Source of the DNA: Brevundimonas sp.
Lineage (GTDB): Bacteria; Pseudomonadota; Alphaproteobacteria; Caulobacterales; Caulobacteraceae
Reading direction: 5' to 3'
Assembly (NCBI RefSeq): GCF_031082345.1
Contig: NZ_JAVHLH010000118.1
Location: 1 to 8,460, forward strand
DNA: 8,460 bases
This document shows, piece after piece, positions 1 to 8,100 of the stretch. Under the pieces are notes generated by a model. The model did no database searches. It saw nothing but the letters and a program-made list of their open reading frames with translations, and was not told the origin of the DNA. A program made the position numbers and the translations under genes. The first letter of the stretch is position 1; the number at the start of each line of letters is the position of its first letter.

Positions 1-883
1 GCCGGCGGCCCCCGCAGCGCCCGCGGCGCCGGCCTCCAAGCGCGTGGGCGCCGTCGCCTCGATGGTCATGCTGCTGGTCGGCGCCACGGCGCTGTCAACC
101 GCCGCGGTGATGTATCTGGTCACCGGCGAGCAGAATCCGGCCCTGACCTGGGGCTTCGGCGGCCTGCTGGCGACGGTGATCGGCATCTCGCTGTGGATCG
201 CCCGCAGCACCGCCTCGTCGGTGATCCCCAAGAAGAGTTTCTGGCTGCTGGCGCTGGGCGCGGCCTCGTCGTCGATCTGCGGCTACGGCGTCGCCGGCTG
301 GCTGCCGCTGTTCTTCATGCGCAGCTTCGGCCTGACCCTGGGTCAGACGGCCTGGTACTACGCCGGCATCGCCATGGTCGGGGGCACGCTCGGCATCTGG
401 ATGGGCGGCTTCATCGCCGACAAGCTGTCGAAGCGCGGCAAGGGCGCCTATCCGTTGACGCCGGCGATCGCCTTCCTGATCTCGGCACCCTGCTTCATCC
501 TGGCGATGAACTCACCGTGGCTGATCGGTCTGATCTTCCCGGGCGGCGGCACCAACGCCCAGCAGCTGATCGTCGCCTTCCTGATCTTCCTGATCCCGAC
601 CGGCCTGAACCTGGCCTGGCTGGGACCGGTCACGGCGGCCGTGCAGCATCTGGTTCCGGCCGGGATGCGGTCGACGGCCTCGGCCCTGTTCCTGCTGATC
701 AACAACCTGCTGGGGATCGCGGTCGGCTTCTACTATTTCGGCTGGATGAGCGACCTGCTGGCCCCGCGCTTCGGCGACGAGAGCCTGCGCTGGGCGATCT
801 ACACCGGGATGGGCTTCTATCTGCTGGCCGCCGTGCTGCTGATCGGCGCCTCGCGGACCCTGAAGCGCGACTGGGTGGATTGA
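1..883 (+). CDS. MFS transporter, C-terminal part (5' end outside window)
   Basis: The frame is open to the left edge (first complete codon at position 2), so the GTG at 44 is not the real start. About 293 codons are visible. A Pro/Ala-rich stretch (PAAPAAPAAPASKR) comes first and looks like the cytoplasmic loop between the two halves of an MFS protein. By eye about eight hydrophobic segments follow. The last six, from about position 236 (SFWLLALG), fit TM7-TM12. GGFIADKLSKR (about 404-436) resembles the MFS loop motif GxxxDxxxRR and falls in the loop 8-9 position. Later segments hold QHLVPAGMRSTASAL and LLINNLLGIAVG, which look like the TM10-11 region of bacterial sugar/organic-anion or spinster-like MFS proteins. 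The substrate cannot be told. Two extra hydrophobic segments (about 50-200) lie between the Pro/Ala loop and TM7. It ends with TGA at 881-883. The family call is solid, the subfamily weak. Confidence 0.85.
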   Translation, partial: PAAPAAPAAPASKRVGAVASMVMLLVGATALSTAAVMYLVTGEQNPALTWGFGGLLATVIGISLWIARSTASSVIPKKSFWLLALGAASSSICGYGVAGWLPLFFMRSFGLTLGQTAWYYAGIAMVGGTLGIWMGGFIADKLSKRGKGAYPLTPAIAFLISAPCFILAMNSPWLIGLIFPGGGTNAQQLIVAFLIFLIPTGLNLAWLGPVTAAVQHLVPAGMRSTASALFLLINNLLGIAVGFYYFGWMSDLLAPRFGDESLRWAIYTGMGFYLLAAVLLIGASRTLKRDWVD

Positions 884-927
884 GGCCGAAGCCGGCCCCG
901 TCCCAGCCATATTGACGCTGTTTTTCG

Positions 928-940
928 GGTCAGACTGACC
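928..940. promoter_or_regulatory. Perfect 13-bp palindrome, candidate operator upstream of gene A
   Basis: GGTCAG-A-CTGACC is a perfect 6-1-6 inverted repeat in the 112-bp gap between the MFS gene and gene A. Ten bases upstream is TTGACGC (912-918), an exact match to the Caulobacter -35 consensus TTGACGS. I find no good -10 at the right distance, so the promoter itself is unproven. A repressor site overlapping a promoter is one reading. A chance palindrome is the other. Confidence 0.3.
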
Positions 941-947
941 TCGATCC

Positions 948-963
948 CCGGGCTCGCGCCCGG
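948..963 (+). other. GC hairpin between MFS gene and gene A
   Basis: CCGGGC-TCGC-GCCCGG makes a perfect 6-bp stem with a 4-nt loop, 32 nt before the gene A start. It is followed by TCCTCCCC, not a T-run, so it is not a convincing intrinsic terminator. It could be a 5'-UTR element of gene A or a weak termination signal for the MFS gene. A second small stem, GGCCG-AAGC-CGGCC at 884-897, directly follows the MFS stop. Confidence 0.35.
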
Positions 964-995
964 TCCTCCCCCTGTCACATGAGAGTACGATTTCG

Positions 996-1457
996 ATGAT
1001 CGCCACGCTTCTGTTCGCCGCCGCCGTGACGAGCGCCGCGCCCGCGCCCGCCGCCGACGACTTCAAGGCCCTGTGCCTCGCCACCAAGGGCGATGTCGCC
1101 GCCGTGACCGCCGCCACCGCGGCCCAGGGCGCCTGGTCGAGCCCGGTCCAGCAGGACGGGCTGACCGTCTGGACCCACGCCGGCGAAGGCGTGGAGCGCA
1201 ATCTGGTGGTCGGCGAACAGGCCGCTCCGGACGGCCGGCGCCTGGCCTGCATGCTCACCAGCCAGCCGGCCCAGCCGGAGCTGACCGCCGGAATCGCCGG
1301 CGTGCTGGGCGGCGTGTCGATGGCCGTCGAGGGCAACCCGGGCCTGTACGCCTATGCGCCCGACACGGACGCCTATCGCGCCGGCGACGTGACCTTCGTC
1401 CAGGTCACCAGCGAGCCGGACAGCACCAGCCTGACCGCCATCCGGCCGATCAAATAG
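996..1457 (+). CDS. Small exported two-cysteine protein A (unnamed family)
   Basis: The product is 153 aa and I do not recognise a named family. The N-terminus (residues 1-20, MIATLLFAAAVTSAAPAPAA) is a hydrophobic Ala-rich segment that looks like a signal peptide with cleavage near PAA|DD. It has no Lys or Arg before the hydrophobic stretch, which is atypical. The mature part has Cys27 in CLAT, Trp47 and Cys85, and ends in LTAIRPIK. With two cysteines in a probably periplasmic protein, a disulfide is possible. The same layout is seen in the proteins encoded at 2805-3338 and 3384-3938. The start is ATG 996, with a weak GAGAG at 981-985 ten bases upstream and no nearby in-frame alternative. 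TAG at 1455-1457 is followed by two hairpins, so it appears to be its own transcription unit or the end of one. Coding is well supported, function unknown. Confidence 0.8.
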   Translation: MIATLLFAAAVTSAAPAPAADDFKALCLATKGDVAAVTAATAAQGAWSSPVQQDGLTVWTHAGEGVERNLVVGEQAAPDGRRLACMLTSQPAQPELTAGIAGVLGGVSMAVEGNPGLYAYAPDTDAYRAGDVTFVQVTSEPDSTSLTAIRPIK

Positions 1458-1464
1458 GCGGGCG

Positions 1465-1484
1465 CCGGGCCGACCGCGGCCCGG
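1465..1484 (+). other. Hairpin just after gene A stop
   Basis: CCGGGCC-GACCGC-GGCCCGG forms a perfect 7-bp stem with a 6-nt loop, starting 8 nt after the gene A stop. No T-run follows. Together with the larger hairpin at 1501-1532 it forms a tandem pair that probably protects or terminates the gene A transcript. Confidence 0.5.
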
Positions 1485-1500
1485 TCCACCCAAATGTAGC

Positions 1501-1532
1501 AGCGCCCCTCGCCTGACCGGCGGGGGGCGTTT
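1501..1532 (+). terminator. Probable intrinsic terminator after gene A
   Basis: The core stem pairs 1503-1513 (CGCCCCTCGCC) with 1519-1529 (GGCGGGGGGCG). It has 11 pairs including one U-G wobble, a 5-nt loop (TGACC), and is followed at once by TTT. The T-tract is short, as is usual in GC-rich alphaproteobacteria. It sits between gene A and the sucC promoter and so would separate gene A from the sucC transcript. Confidence 0.65.
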
Positions 1533-1555
1533 CGCTGTCCGGCGCCCGCTGCCGG

Positions 1556-1585
1556 TTGCACCCGCGAAGGCCGGGGTCCTATAAG
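1556..1585 (+). promoter_or_regulatory. Probable sucC promoter
   Basis: TTGCAC (1556-1561) and TATAAG (1580-1585) are separated by 18 nt. The -10 context CCTATAAG matches 6 of 8 positions of the Caulobacter -10 consensus GCTANAWC; the -35 is weaker. Transcription would start near 1592, giving a leader of about 23 nt with GAAGG (1602-1606) as ribosome site 8 nt before the sucC ATG. It lies just downstream of the gene A terminator. Confidence 0.5.
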
Positions 1586-1590
1586 CGCCC

Positions 1591-1595
1591 GACTC
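1591..1595. promoter_or_regulatory. GANTC (CcrM-type) site at predicted sucC transcription start
   Basis: GACTC matches GANTC, the target of the CcrM adenine methylase of Caulobacterales and many other alphaproteobacteria. It falls six bases after the -10 hexamer, at the predicted +1. By my reading the other GANTC sites in the window (about ten) lie inside coding regions. Whether the host has CcrM/GcrA is inferred from the taxonomic guess. Confidence 0.35.
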
Positions 1596-1614
1596 TCCCC
1601 CGAAGGCGGCATCC

Positions 1615-2804
<1,190 letters not shown>

Positions 2805-2805
<1 letters not shown>

Positions 2806-3338
2806 TGCCGGCGGCGCTCGCCCTCGCAGTTGCGCTGGCCGGACCCGCGGCTCTTCCGCCTCGCAACGCCGAGGTCGTCCAGCTGCTGCGCGACGCCTGC
2901 GTGACGACGGAAATGCGTCGCGATGCATTTGAACAACTGGCCCGCTCGCGGCGATGGGTATCTGCCAGCCGTCGTTCTGAAAGCGCGTCCGGCGGGTGGA
3001 GCGTCATGTACCGGGCGGGCGACGCCGTGGTGATGCTGGTCAATGCCGGCGCGATCGGCGACGGGGATCGCTCGGTCGGGTCTGTCTGCACGGTAGGTGT
3101 GCAGGACCCGGAAGACGGCCTTTCCGGCGCGGTCGGGGTGCTCGCAGAAAGTCTCGGCCTGACGGCGGAAACCGAACCTCTCCAGCTGGGTGGCGAGGGC
3201 ACGCGGGCATGGTCCACCTTGGGTCGACATACGCTGATCTATTCCACCGCTCACTCCGGCCCGGCGGTATCCATCTCCCTTTCGCGCCAGTACGTTGTGG
3301 AGGGCCCGGCCCCCGCCGTGTCCGCCGGAGGCCAGTAG
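2805..3338 (+). CDS. Small exported two-cysteine protein B, coupled to sucC
   Basis: The product is 177 aa with no recognised family. The first 19 residues ([19 protein letters not shown]) are hydrophobic and Ala/Leu-rich, probably a signal peptide, though again without a basic residue before the hydrophobic part. The mature part has Cys32 in CVTT, Trp51 and Cys95 (SVCTVGV), then a C-terminal strand-like stretch ([19 protein letters not shown]). This matches proteins A and C in layout: Cys to Trp is 19 residues in B and C and 20 in A. The start is ATG 2805, overlapping the sucC stop by one base with no clear Shine-Dalgarno, so translation is probably coupled to sucC. Codon use differs from its neighbours: G/C at third positions is 14 of 26 codons at 2922-2999, against 23 of 26 in sucC at 2641-2718. 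It ends with TAG at 3336-3338. Coding is likely, function unknown. Confidence 0.75.
3327..3331 (+). promoter_or_regulatory. Strong Shine-Dalgarno GGAGG inside the end of gene B
   Basis: GGAGG sits 8 nt before ATG 3340 and is the best ribosome-binding site I see in the window. It serves a 14-codon ORF, not the larger gene C, whose ATG is 52 nt further on. Confidence 0.55.
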
Positions 3339-3339
3339 G

Positions 3340-3384
3340 ATGCACGGGCAATTCGAGACCCTCGTCAACGCAGGTCAGGGCTGA
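3340..3384 (+). CDS. Possible 14-codon coupling ORF between B and C
   Basis: ATG 3340 to TGA 3382-3384 encodes [14 protein letters not shown]. Three things support translation: an ideal GGAGG 8 nt upstream, a start one base after the gene B stop (TAG-G-ATG), and a stop that overlaps the start of gene C (TGATG). It could be a real small protein, but it more likely carries ribosomes from B to C, since C has only AGGTCAGGG close before its ATG. The peptide has no hydrophobic stretch and no run of one amino acid typical of attenuators. The conserved feature might be the translation signal rather than the peptide. Too short for coding statistics. Confidence 0.35.
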   Translation: MHGQFETLVNAGQG

Positions 3385-3938
3385 TGCCTCGCCGTTCGAT
3401 CTTCGCCCTGGCGCTGGCGGCGGCGCTCGGCCTGAGCGCCGGCGCGGCCGCGGCCGACGAGTCCTTCGCCCTTTTCAAGGCCATGTGCCTCGACACCGAC
3501 GCCGACGCCGCGAGGGCTCATGCGACCGCCGAGGCGGCGGGCTGGGGCGAGATCCCGGCCGCGCGACTGCAGGAGCTCGCGGACGCGACCCGGGCGGTCG
3601 ACGCCCGCGGCAGACTGGCCGCCACCCCCAACGGGATCTTCGTGCTGATGACCGGCCTGTCCGCCGACAGCGACGCCGAACTCGCCACCGTCGTCTGCAA
3701 CGTCTTCGGCTTCCGGCAGGCCCAGGTCTGGGATGCGTCGCCCGAGATCGAGCAGTGGGTCGGCCTGCCGCCGAGCCGGGTCGAGGGCCCGCTGCGCATG
3801 TGGACCTGGGAAATTCGGGAGGGCCGGAAGGTCGCTCCGGCCCCCGACGCCCCGCTCGCCGCGGGCTATGCGATCCTCGCCACCAGCCAGGCGACCAGCT
3901 TCCGGTACGAACTGGCCCGAACCCGTCCGGCGAACTGA
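3384..3938 (+). CDS. Small exported two-cysteine protein C, upstream of sucD
   Basis: The product is 184 aa with no recognised named family. The N-terminus ([20 protein letters not shown]...) is a textbook signal peptide: two arginines, a hydrophobic core, and an AAAA|DE cleavage site after residue 24. The mature protein starts DESFALFKAMCLDT, with Cys35, Trp54 in AAGW and Cys105 (VVCNVFGF), and ends LARTRPAN. The CLDT-x(15)-W pattern and the final RP-containing strand match gene A closely (CLAT-x(16)-W, LTAIRPIK) and gene B more distantly, so I take the three as paralogues. The start ATG 3384 overlaps the stop of the 14-codon ORF; AGGTCAGGG (3372-3380) can also serve as ribosome site. It ends with TGA at 3936-3938, 45 bp before sucD, with no terminator between, so it is probably co-transcribed with sucC and sucD. 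Likely periplasmic; function unknown. Confidence 0.82.
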   Translation: MPRRSIFALALAAALGLSAGAAAADESFALFKAMCLDTDADAARAHATAEAAGWGEIPAARLQELADATRAVDARGRLAATPNGIFVLMTGLSADSDAELATVVCNVFGFRQAQVWDASPEIEQWVGLPPSRVEGPLRMWTWEIREGRKVAPAPDAPLAAGYAILATSQATSFRYELARTRPAN

Positions 3939-3983
3939 CTTTCAGCGCGACCGACCCCCTTCAGATCACCTTCCGAGAACCTC

Positions 3984-4886
3984 ATGTCCATCCTCGTCGA
4001 CAAGAACACCAAGGTCATCGTCCAGGGCCTGACCGGCAAGACCGGCACCTTCCACACCGAGCAGGCGCTTCGCTACTACGGCACCAAGATGGTCGGCGGC
4101 GTGCACCCCAAGAAGGGCGGCGAGCTGTGGCACGGGTCGGAGGGCGAGACCCTGCCGATCTTCGCCTCGGTGGCCGAAGGCAAGGAAGCGACCGGCGCCG
4201 ACGCGACCGTGATCTATGTCCCGCCGGCGGGGGCCGCGGACGCCATCATCGAGGCCATCGACGCGGAGATGCCCTTCATCACCTGCATCACCGAGGGCAT
4301 TCCGGTGCTGGACATGGTGCGGGTCAAGGCGCGGCTGGACCGGTCGAAGTCCCGCCTGCTGGGCCCCAACTGCCCCGGCATCCTGACCCCCGAAGAGTGC
4401 AAGATCGGCATCATGCCGGGCTCGATCTTCAAGAAGGGCAATGTGGGCATCGTCTCGCGCTCGGGCACCCTGACCTATGAGGCGGTGTTCCAGACCACCA
4501 ACGAGGGCCTGGGCCAGACCACGGCCGTCGGCATCGGCGGCGACCCGGTCAAGGGCACCGAATTCATCGACGTGCTGGAGCTGTTCCTGGCCGACCCCGA
4601 GACCCAGTCGATCGTCATGATCGGCGAGATCGGCGGCGGGGCCGAGGAGGACGCGGCCCAGTTCCTGATCGACGAGGCGAAGCGCGGCCGCAGCAAGCCG
4701 ATGGTCGGCTTCATCGCCGGCCGCACCGCGCCCAAGGGCCGCACCATGGGCCACGCGGGCGCCGTCGTCTCGGGCGGCAAGGGCGACGCCGAGTCCAAGA
4801 TCGCGGCCATGGAAGCCGCCGGCATCCGCGTCTCGCCGTCGCCGGCGCGGCTGGGCTCGACCCTGGTGGAAGTGCTGAAGGGCTGA
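3984..4886 (+). CDS. sucD: Succinyl-CoA synthetase, alpha subunit
   Basis: The product is 300 aa (E. coli 289). It is the CoA-binding, phosphohistidine-bearing alpha subunit that pairs with SucC. The N-terminal Rossmann CoA-binding domain shows [15 protein letters not shown] from residue 15. GPNCPG is at 127-132 and GIMPG follows. [10 protein letters not shown] carries Glu215, matching the glutamate that contacts the active histidine. [12 protein letters not shown] carries His257, the residue expected to be phosphorylated (His246 in E. coli). Everything needed for catalysis is present. ATG 3984 has only a weak GAGA at 3975-3978. The gap to gene C is 45 bp with no visible promoter, so expression probably depends on the sucC promoter reading through B and C. 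Downstream lies a 217-bp regulatory gap before sucA. Confidence 0.98.
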   Translation: MSILVDKNTKVIVQGLTGKTGTFHTEQALRYYGTKMVGGVHPKKGGELWHGSEGETLPIFASVAEGKEATGADATVIYVPPAGAADAIIEAIDAEMPFITCITEGIPVLDMVRVKARLDRSKSRLLGPNCPGILTPEECKIGIMPGSIFKKGNVGIVSRSGTLTYEAVFQTTNEGLGQTTAVGIGGDPVKGTEFIDVLELFLADPETQSIVMIGEIGGGAEEDAAQFLIDEAKRGRSKPMVGFIAGRTAPKGRTMGHAGAVVSGGKGDAESKIAAMEAAGIRVSPSPARLGSTLVEVLKG

Positions 4887-4891
4887 CCGGA

Positions 4892-4933
4892 TTGTCGTCC
4901 CGGGTCGCCGCCGGGCGGCGTCCGGGATGACAA
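4892..4933. repeat. REP-like intergenic palindrome, possible sucD terminator
   Basis: TTGTCGTCCCGG (4892-4903) pairs with CCGGGATGACAA (4922-4933) over 12 bp with one G-U wobble. Between them CGCCG (4906-4910) and CGGCG (4916-4920) form an inner stem. It begins 5 nt after the sucD stop. No T-run follows on either strand. The sequence resembles dispersed palindromic repeats of the type often seen after genes in alphaproteobacteria, so it may be a repeat copy that stabilises or ends the sucCD transcript. That it is repeated elsewhere in the genome is inference. Confidence 0.6.
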
Positions 4934-4939
4934 GACCAA

Positions 4940-4957
4940 TGTCACACCTGTGTGGCA
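4940..4957. promoter_or_regulatory. 18-bp dyad, candidate regulator site upstream of sucA
   Basis: TG-T-CACAC-CT-GTGTG-G-CA is symmetric at every position except the outer T/G pair and the central CT. It lies about 60 bp upstream of the predicted sucA -35 box and just after the REP-like palindrome. The size and symmetry fit a dimeric transcription factor site. Which factor is unknown. Confidence 0.4.
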
Positions 4958-4976
4958 CGAAACCGGTGAAATTTGT

Positions 4977-4996
4977 CGAATTCCCGCGAATTTCCG
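4977..4996. repeat. Tandem 10-bp repeat upstream of sucA promoter
   Basis: CGAATTCCCG is followed immediately by CGAATTTCCG, two decamers with one mismatch and a period of one helical turn. They are among the few AT-rich stretches in the window. GAAATT (4968-4973) and AATTTC (4989-4994) also form inverted arms over this region. It ends about 21 bp before the predicted -35 box, a usual place for an activator or nucleoid-protein site. Confidence 0.4.
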
Positions 4997-5017
4997 CCCT
5001 TTCGCCCCCATTCGGTC

Positions 5018-5046
5018 ATGACCCATAAGGAAACAGCGCCTATATC
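5018..5046 (+). promoter_or_regulatory. Probable sucA promoter
   Basis: ATGACCC (5018-5024) matches 5 of 7 positions of the Caulobacter -35 consensus TTGACGS, and CCTATATC (5039-5046) matches 7 of 8 of GCTANAWC, with a 14-nt spacer inside the allowed 10-14. Transcription would start near 5053 and give a leader of about 50 nt. This suggests sucAB can be expressed independently of sucC-sucD. Confidence 0.55.
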
Positions 5047-5060
5047 AGCAGCGCCGGCAT

Positions 5061-5076
5061 CGCGCAGACGTGCGCG
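5061..5076 (+). other. Hairpin in predicted sucA leader
   Basis: CGCGCA-GACG-TGCGCG forms a perfect 6-bp stem with a 4-nt loop inside the predicted 5' UTR, 27 nt before the sucA ATG. It may affect leader stability. In DNA this GC-rich, chance is a fair alternative. Confidence 0.3.
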
Positions 5077-5103
5077 GCCGCCCCTAGGGACGTGACGAGA
5101 ACA

Positions 5104-8100
5104 ATGGCGGACGATGCCGGTCGGCTGAACCAGGTCTTTGCCGAGACCAGCTTCCTGTATGGCTCCAACGCCTCGTTCATCGAGGACCTGCACGAGAAAT
5201 GGGCCGCCGATTCGGCCTCCGTGTCCGGCGAATGGCGCGCCTTCTTCGACCAGTTGCGCGACAACGCCGAGACGGTGAAGGCCGCCGGCGCCGCGGGGGC
5301 ATGGGGCCGCTCCGGCGTGACCGAGCCGACCGAGGAAGCCGCCGTTTTCGACGGCCGCTGGCCGGCCCCGAAGCCGGACCCGAAGAAGGCGGCGTCCGCG
5401 AAGGCGGTCGAGGTCCCCGCTCCGACCGGCGTGTCGAGCGAGGCCATCCGCGCCGCGGCGCATGACTCGATCCGGGCCCTGATGCTGATCCGCAGCTATC
5501 GCGTGCGCGGCCACCTGCAGGCGACGCTGGATCCGCTTGGTATCGAGCAGCCGAACGAGAACCCGGAGCTGACGCCGGAATTCTACGGCTTCTCGGAAGC
5601 CGACATGGATCGGCCGATCTTCCTCGACGGCGTGCTGGGACTGGAGACCGGCACCATCCGCGAAGTGCTGGCGCTGCTGAAGCGCACCTACTGCGGCCAC
5701 GTCGGCATCCAGTTCATGCACATCGCCGAGCCGGAGGAGAAATCCTGGCTGCAGGCGCGCTTCGAGGGCGCCGACAAGTTCGAGCAGAACGCCTTCACCC
5801 AGGAAGGCAAGCTGGCCATCCTGAACAAGCTGATCGAGGCCGAGGGCTTCGAGCGCTTCCTGCACAAACGCTTTCCCGGGACCAAGCGGTTCGGCCTCGA
5901 CGGCGGCGAGGCCATGGTCCCGGCGCTGGAGCAGATCATCAAGCGCGGCGGCGCCCTGGGGGTCGACGAGATCGTGCTGGGCATGGCCCACCGCGGGCGG
6001 CTGAACACCCTTGCGGCGGTGATGGGCAAGCCCTATCGCGCCATCTTCCACGAGTTCCAGGGCGGCTCGACCGTGCCTTCGGACATCGAGGGTTCGGGCG
6101 ACGTCAAATACCACATGGGCGCCAGCTCGGACCGCGAGTTCGACGGCAACAAGGTGCACCTGTCGCTGACGGCCAACCCGTCGCACCTCGAAATCGTCAA
6201 TCCGGTGGTGCTGGGCAAGGCGCGCGCGAAACAGGCCTTCGACATCCGCGAGGCCAACGCCGGCAAGCCCGAGGAGCAGTGGGCGCTGGACCGCTCCAAG
6301 GTCGTGCCGCTGCTGATCCACGGCGACGCCGCCTTCGCCGGCCAGGGCGTGGTGGCCGAGTGCTTCGCCCTGATGGGGCTGAAGGGCTACCGCACCGGCG
6401 GGACGATCCATTTCGTCGTCAACAACCAGATCGGCTTCACCACCAGCCCGCGCAACAGCCGCAGCTCGCCCTATCCGTCGGACGTGGCCCTGATGGTCCA
6501 GGCGCCGATCTTCCACGTCAACGGCGACGACCCGGAGGCGGTGGTGTTCGCCGCCAAGGTGGCCACCGAGTTCCGGCAGAAATTCCACAAGGACGTGGTG
6601 GTGGACATGTTCTGCTACCGCCGCTTCGGCCACAACGAGGGCGACGACCCGACCTTCACCCAGCCGCTGATGTATTCGAAGATCCGCGCCCTGCCGTCGA
6701 CCCGCGAGATCTACGCCGAGCGCCTCATCGCCGAGGGCGTGACCAGCCAGGCCGAGGTCGACGCCGAAGTCGCGCGCTTCGAGGCCTTCCTCGACGCCGA
6801 GTTCGAGGCCGGCAAGACCTTTGAGGCCAAGAAGGCCGACTGGATGGATGGCCAGTGGACCGGCATCGGCCAGCCCGACGGCGAGGAGCGCCGCGGCGAA
6901 ACCTCGGTGCCGGCGGCGACGCTGAAGGACCTCGGGCATCGGCTGACCCGGCTGCCGAACGACGTCGACATGCACAAGACGCTGAAGCGCGTCATGGACG
7001 GCCGGCGCGAGATGATCGCGACCGGCGAGAATATCGACTGGGCCACGGCCGAGAGCCTGGCCTTCGCCTCGCTGCTGGACGAGGGCTTCCCGGTCCGTCT
7101 GTCGGGCCAGGACTCGGTGCGCGGCACCTTCAGCCAGCGCCATTCGGGCATCGTCGACCAGACCACCGAGGCCCGCTACGTCCCGCTGAACAACCTGTCC
7201 GGCGGCCAGGCCCAGTTCGAGGTGATCGACTCGGCCTTGTCGGAAGAGGCGGTGCTGGGCTTCGAATACGGCTACGCCGTCACCGACCCCAACACCTTGG
7301 TGATGTGGGAGGCCCAGTTCGGCGACTTCGTGAACGGGGCCCAGGTGGTGATCGACCAGTTCATCACCTCCGGCGAGCGCAAATGGCTGCGCATGTGCGG
7401 CCTGACCATGCTGCTGCCGCACGGCTACGAGGGACAGGGGCCGGAACATTCGTCGGCGCGGCTGGAGCGCTTCCTGCAGCAGTGCGCCGAGGACAATATC
7501 CAGGTCGCCAACTGCACCACCCCGGCCAACTATTTCCACATCCTGCGCCGCCAGATGCATCGGCCGTTCCGCAAGCCGCTGATCATCATGACGCCCAAGA
7601 GCCTGCTGCGGCACAAGAAGGCGGTCTCGACCCTCGCCGACATGGCCGAGGGCAGCTCGTTCCACCGGGTGCTGCACGACGACGCCCAGACGCGGCCCGA
7701 GGTCGCCGGGATCAGGATCAAGGCGGACAAGGACATCCGCCGCGTCGTGCTGTGCTCGGGCAAGGTCTATTACGACCTGCTGGACCGGCGCGAGAAGGAT
7801 GTGGCCGAGGGCAAGGGCGGGGACGACGTCTATCTGATGCGGCTGGAGCAGTTCTATCCGTGGCCGATGAAGTCGCTGATGACGGAACTGGCCCGCTTCC
7901 CCGACGCTGAACTGGTGTGGTGCCAGGAAGAGCCGAAGAACATGGGCGGCTGGACCTTCGTCGATCCGTGGCTGGAGCTGACGCTGGACAAGATGGACGT
8001 GAAGGCGAAACGGGCCCGCTATGTCGGTCGTCCGGCCTCGGCCTCGACCGCGGCGGGCCTGATGAGCCGGCACCTGAAAGAACTCGACGCCTTCCTGACC

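Noticed and set aside
979..999. Six-codon ORF (MRVRFR) whose TGA overlaps the gene A start
   Set aside because: The overlap is there, but no Shine-Dalgarno precedes ATG 979, unlike the ORF at 3340. Probably chance.
2996..4480. 494-codon + strand frame across B, C and sucD
   Set aside because: Arg/Gly/Pro-rich out-of-frame reading of three genes with clear protein features in the other frame.
5074..5081. GCGGCCGC palindrome before sucA
   Set aside because: Short GC palindrome expected by composition; it overlaps the leader hairpin and adds nothing.
5092..5103. GTG 5092 as sucA start
   Set aside because: AGGGA is only 1 nt upstream, too close, and the added residues (VTRT) do not look like the family N-terminus.
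4942..8073. Very long open frame (1043 codons) on the - strand across sucA
   Set aside because: It mirrors sucA, whose strong G/C third-position bias removes antisense stops. The translation is rich in His/Arg/Gly/Ala with no recognisable motif.
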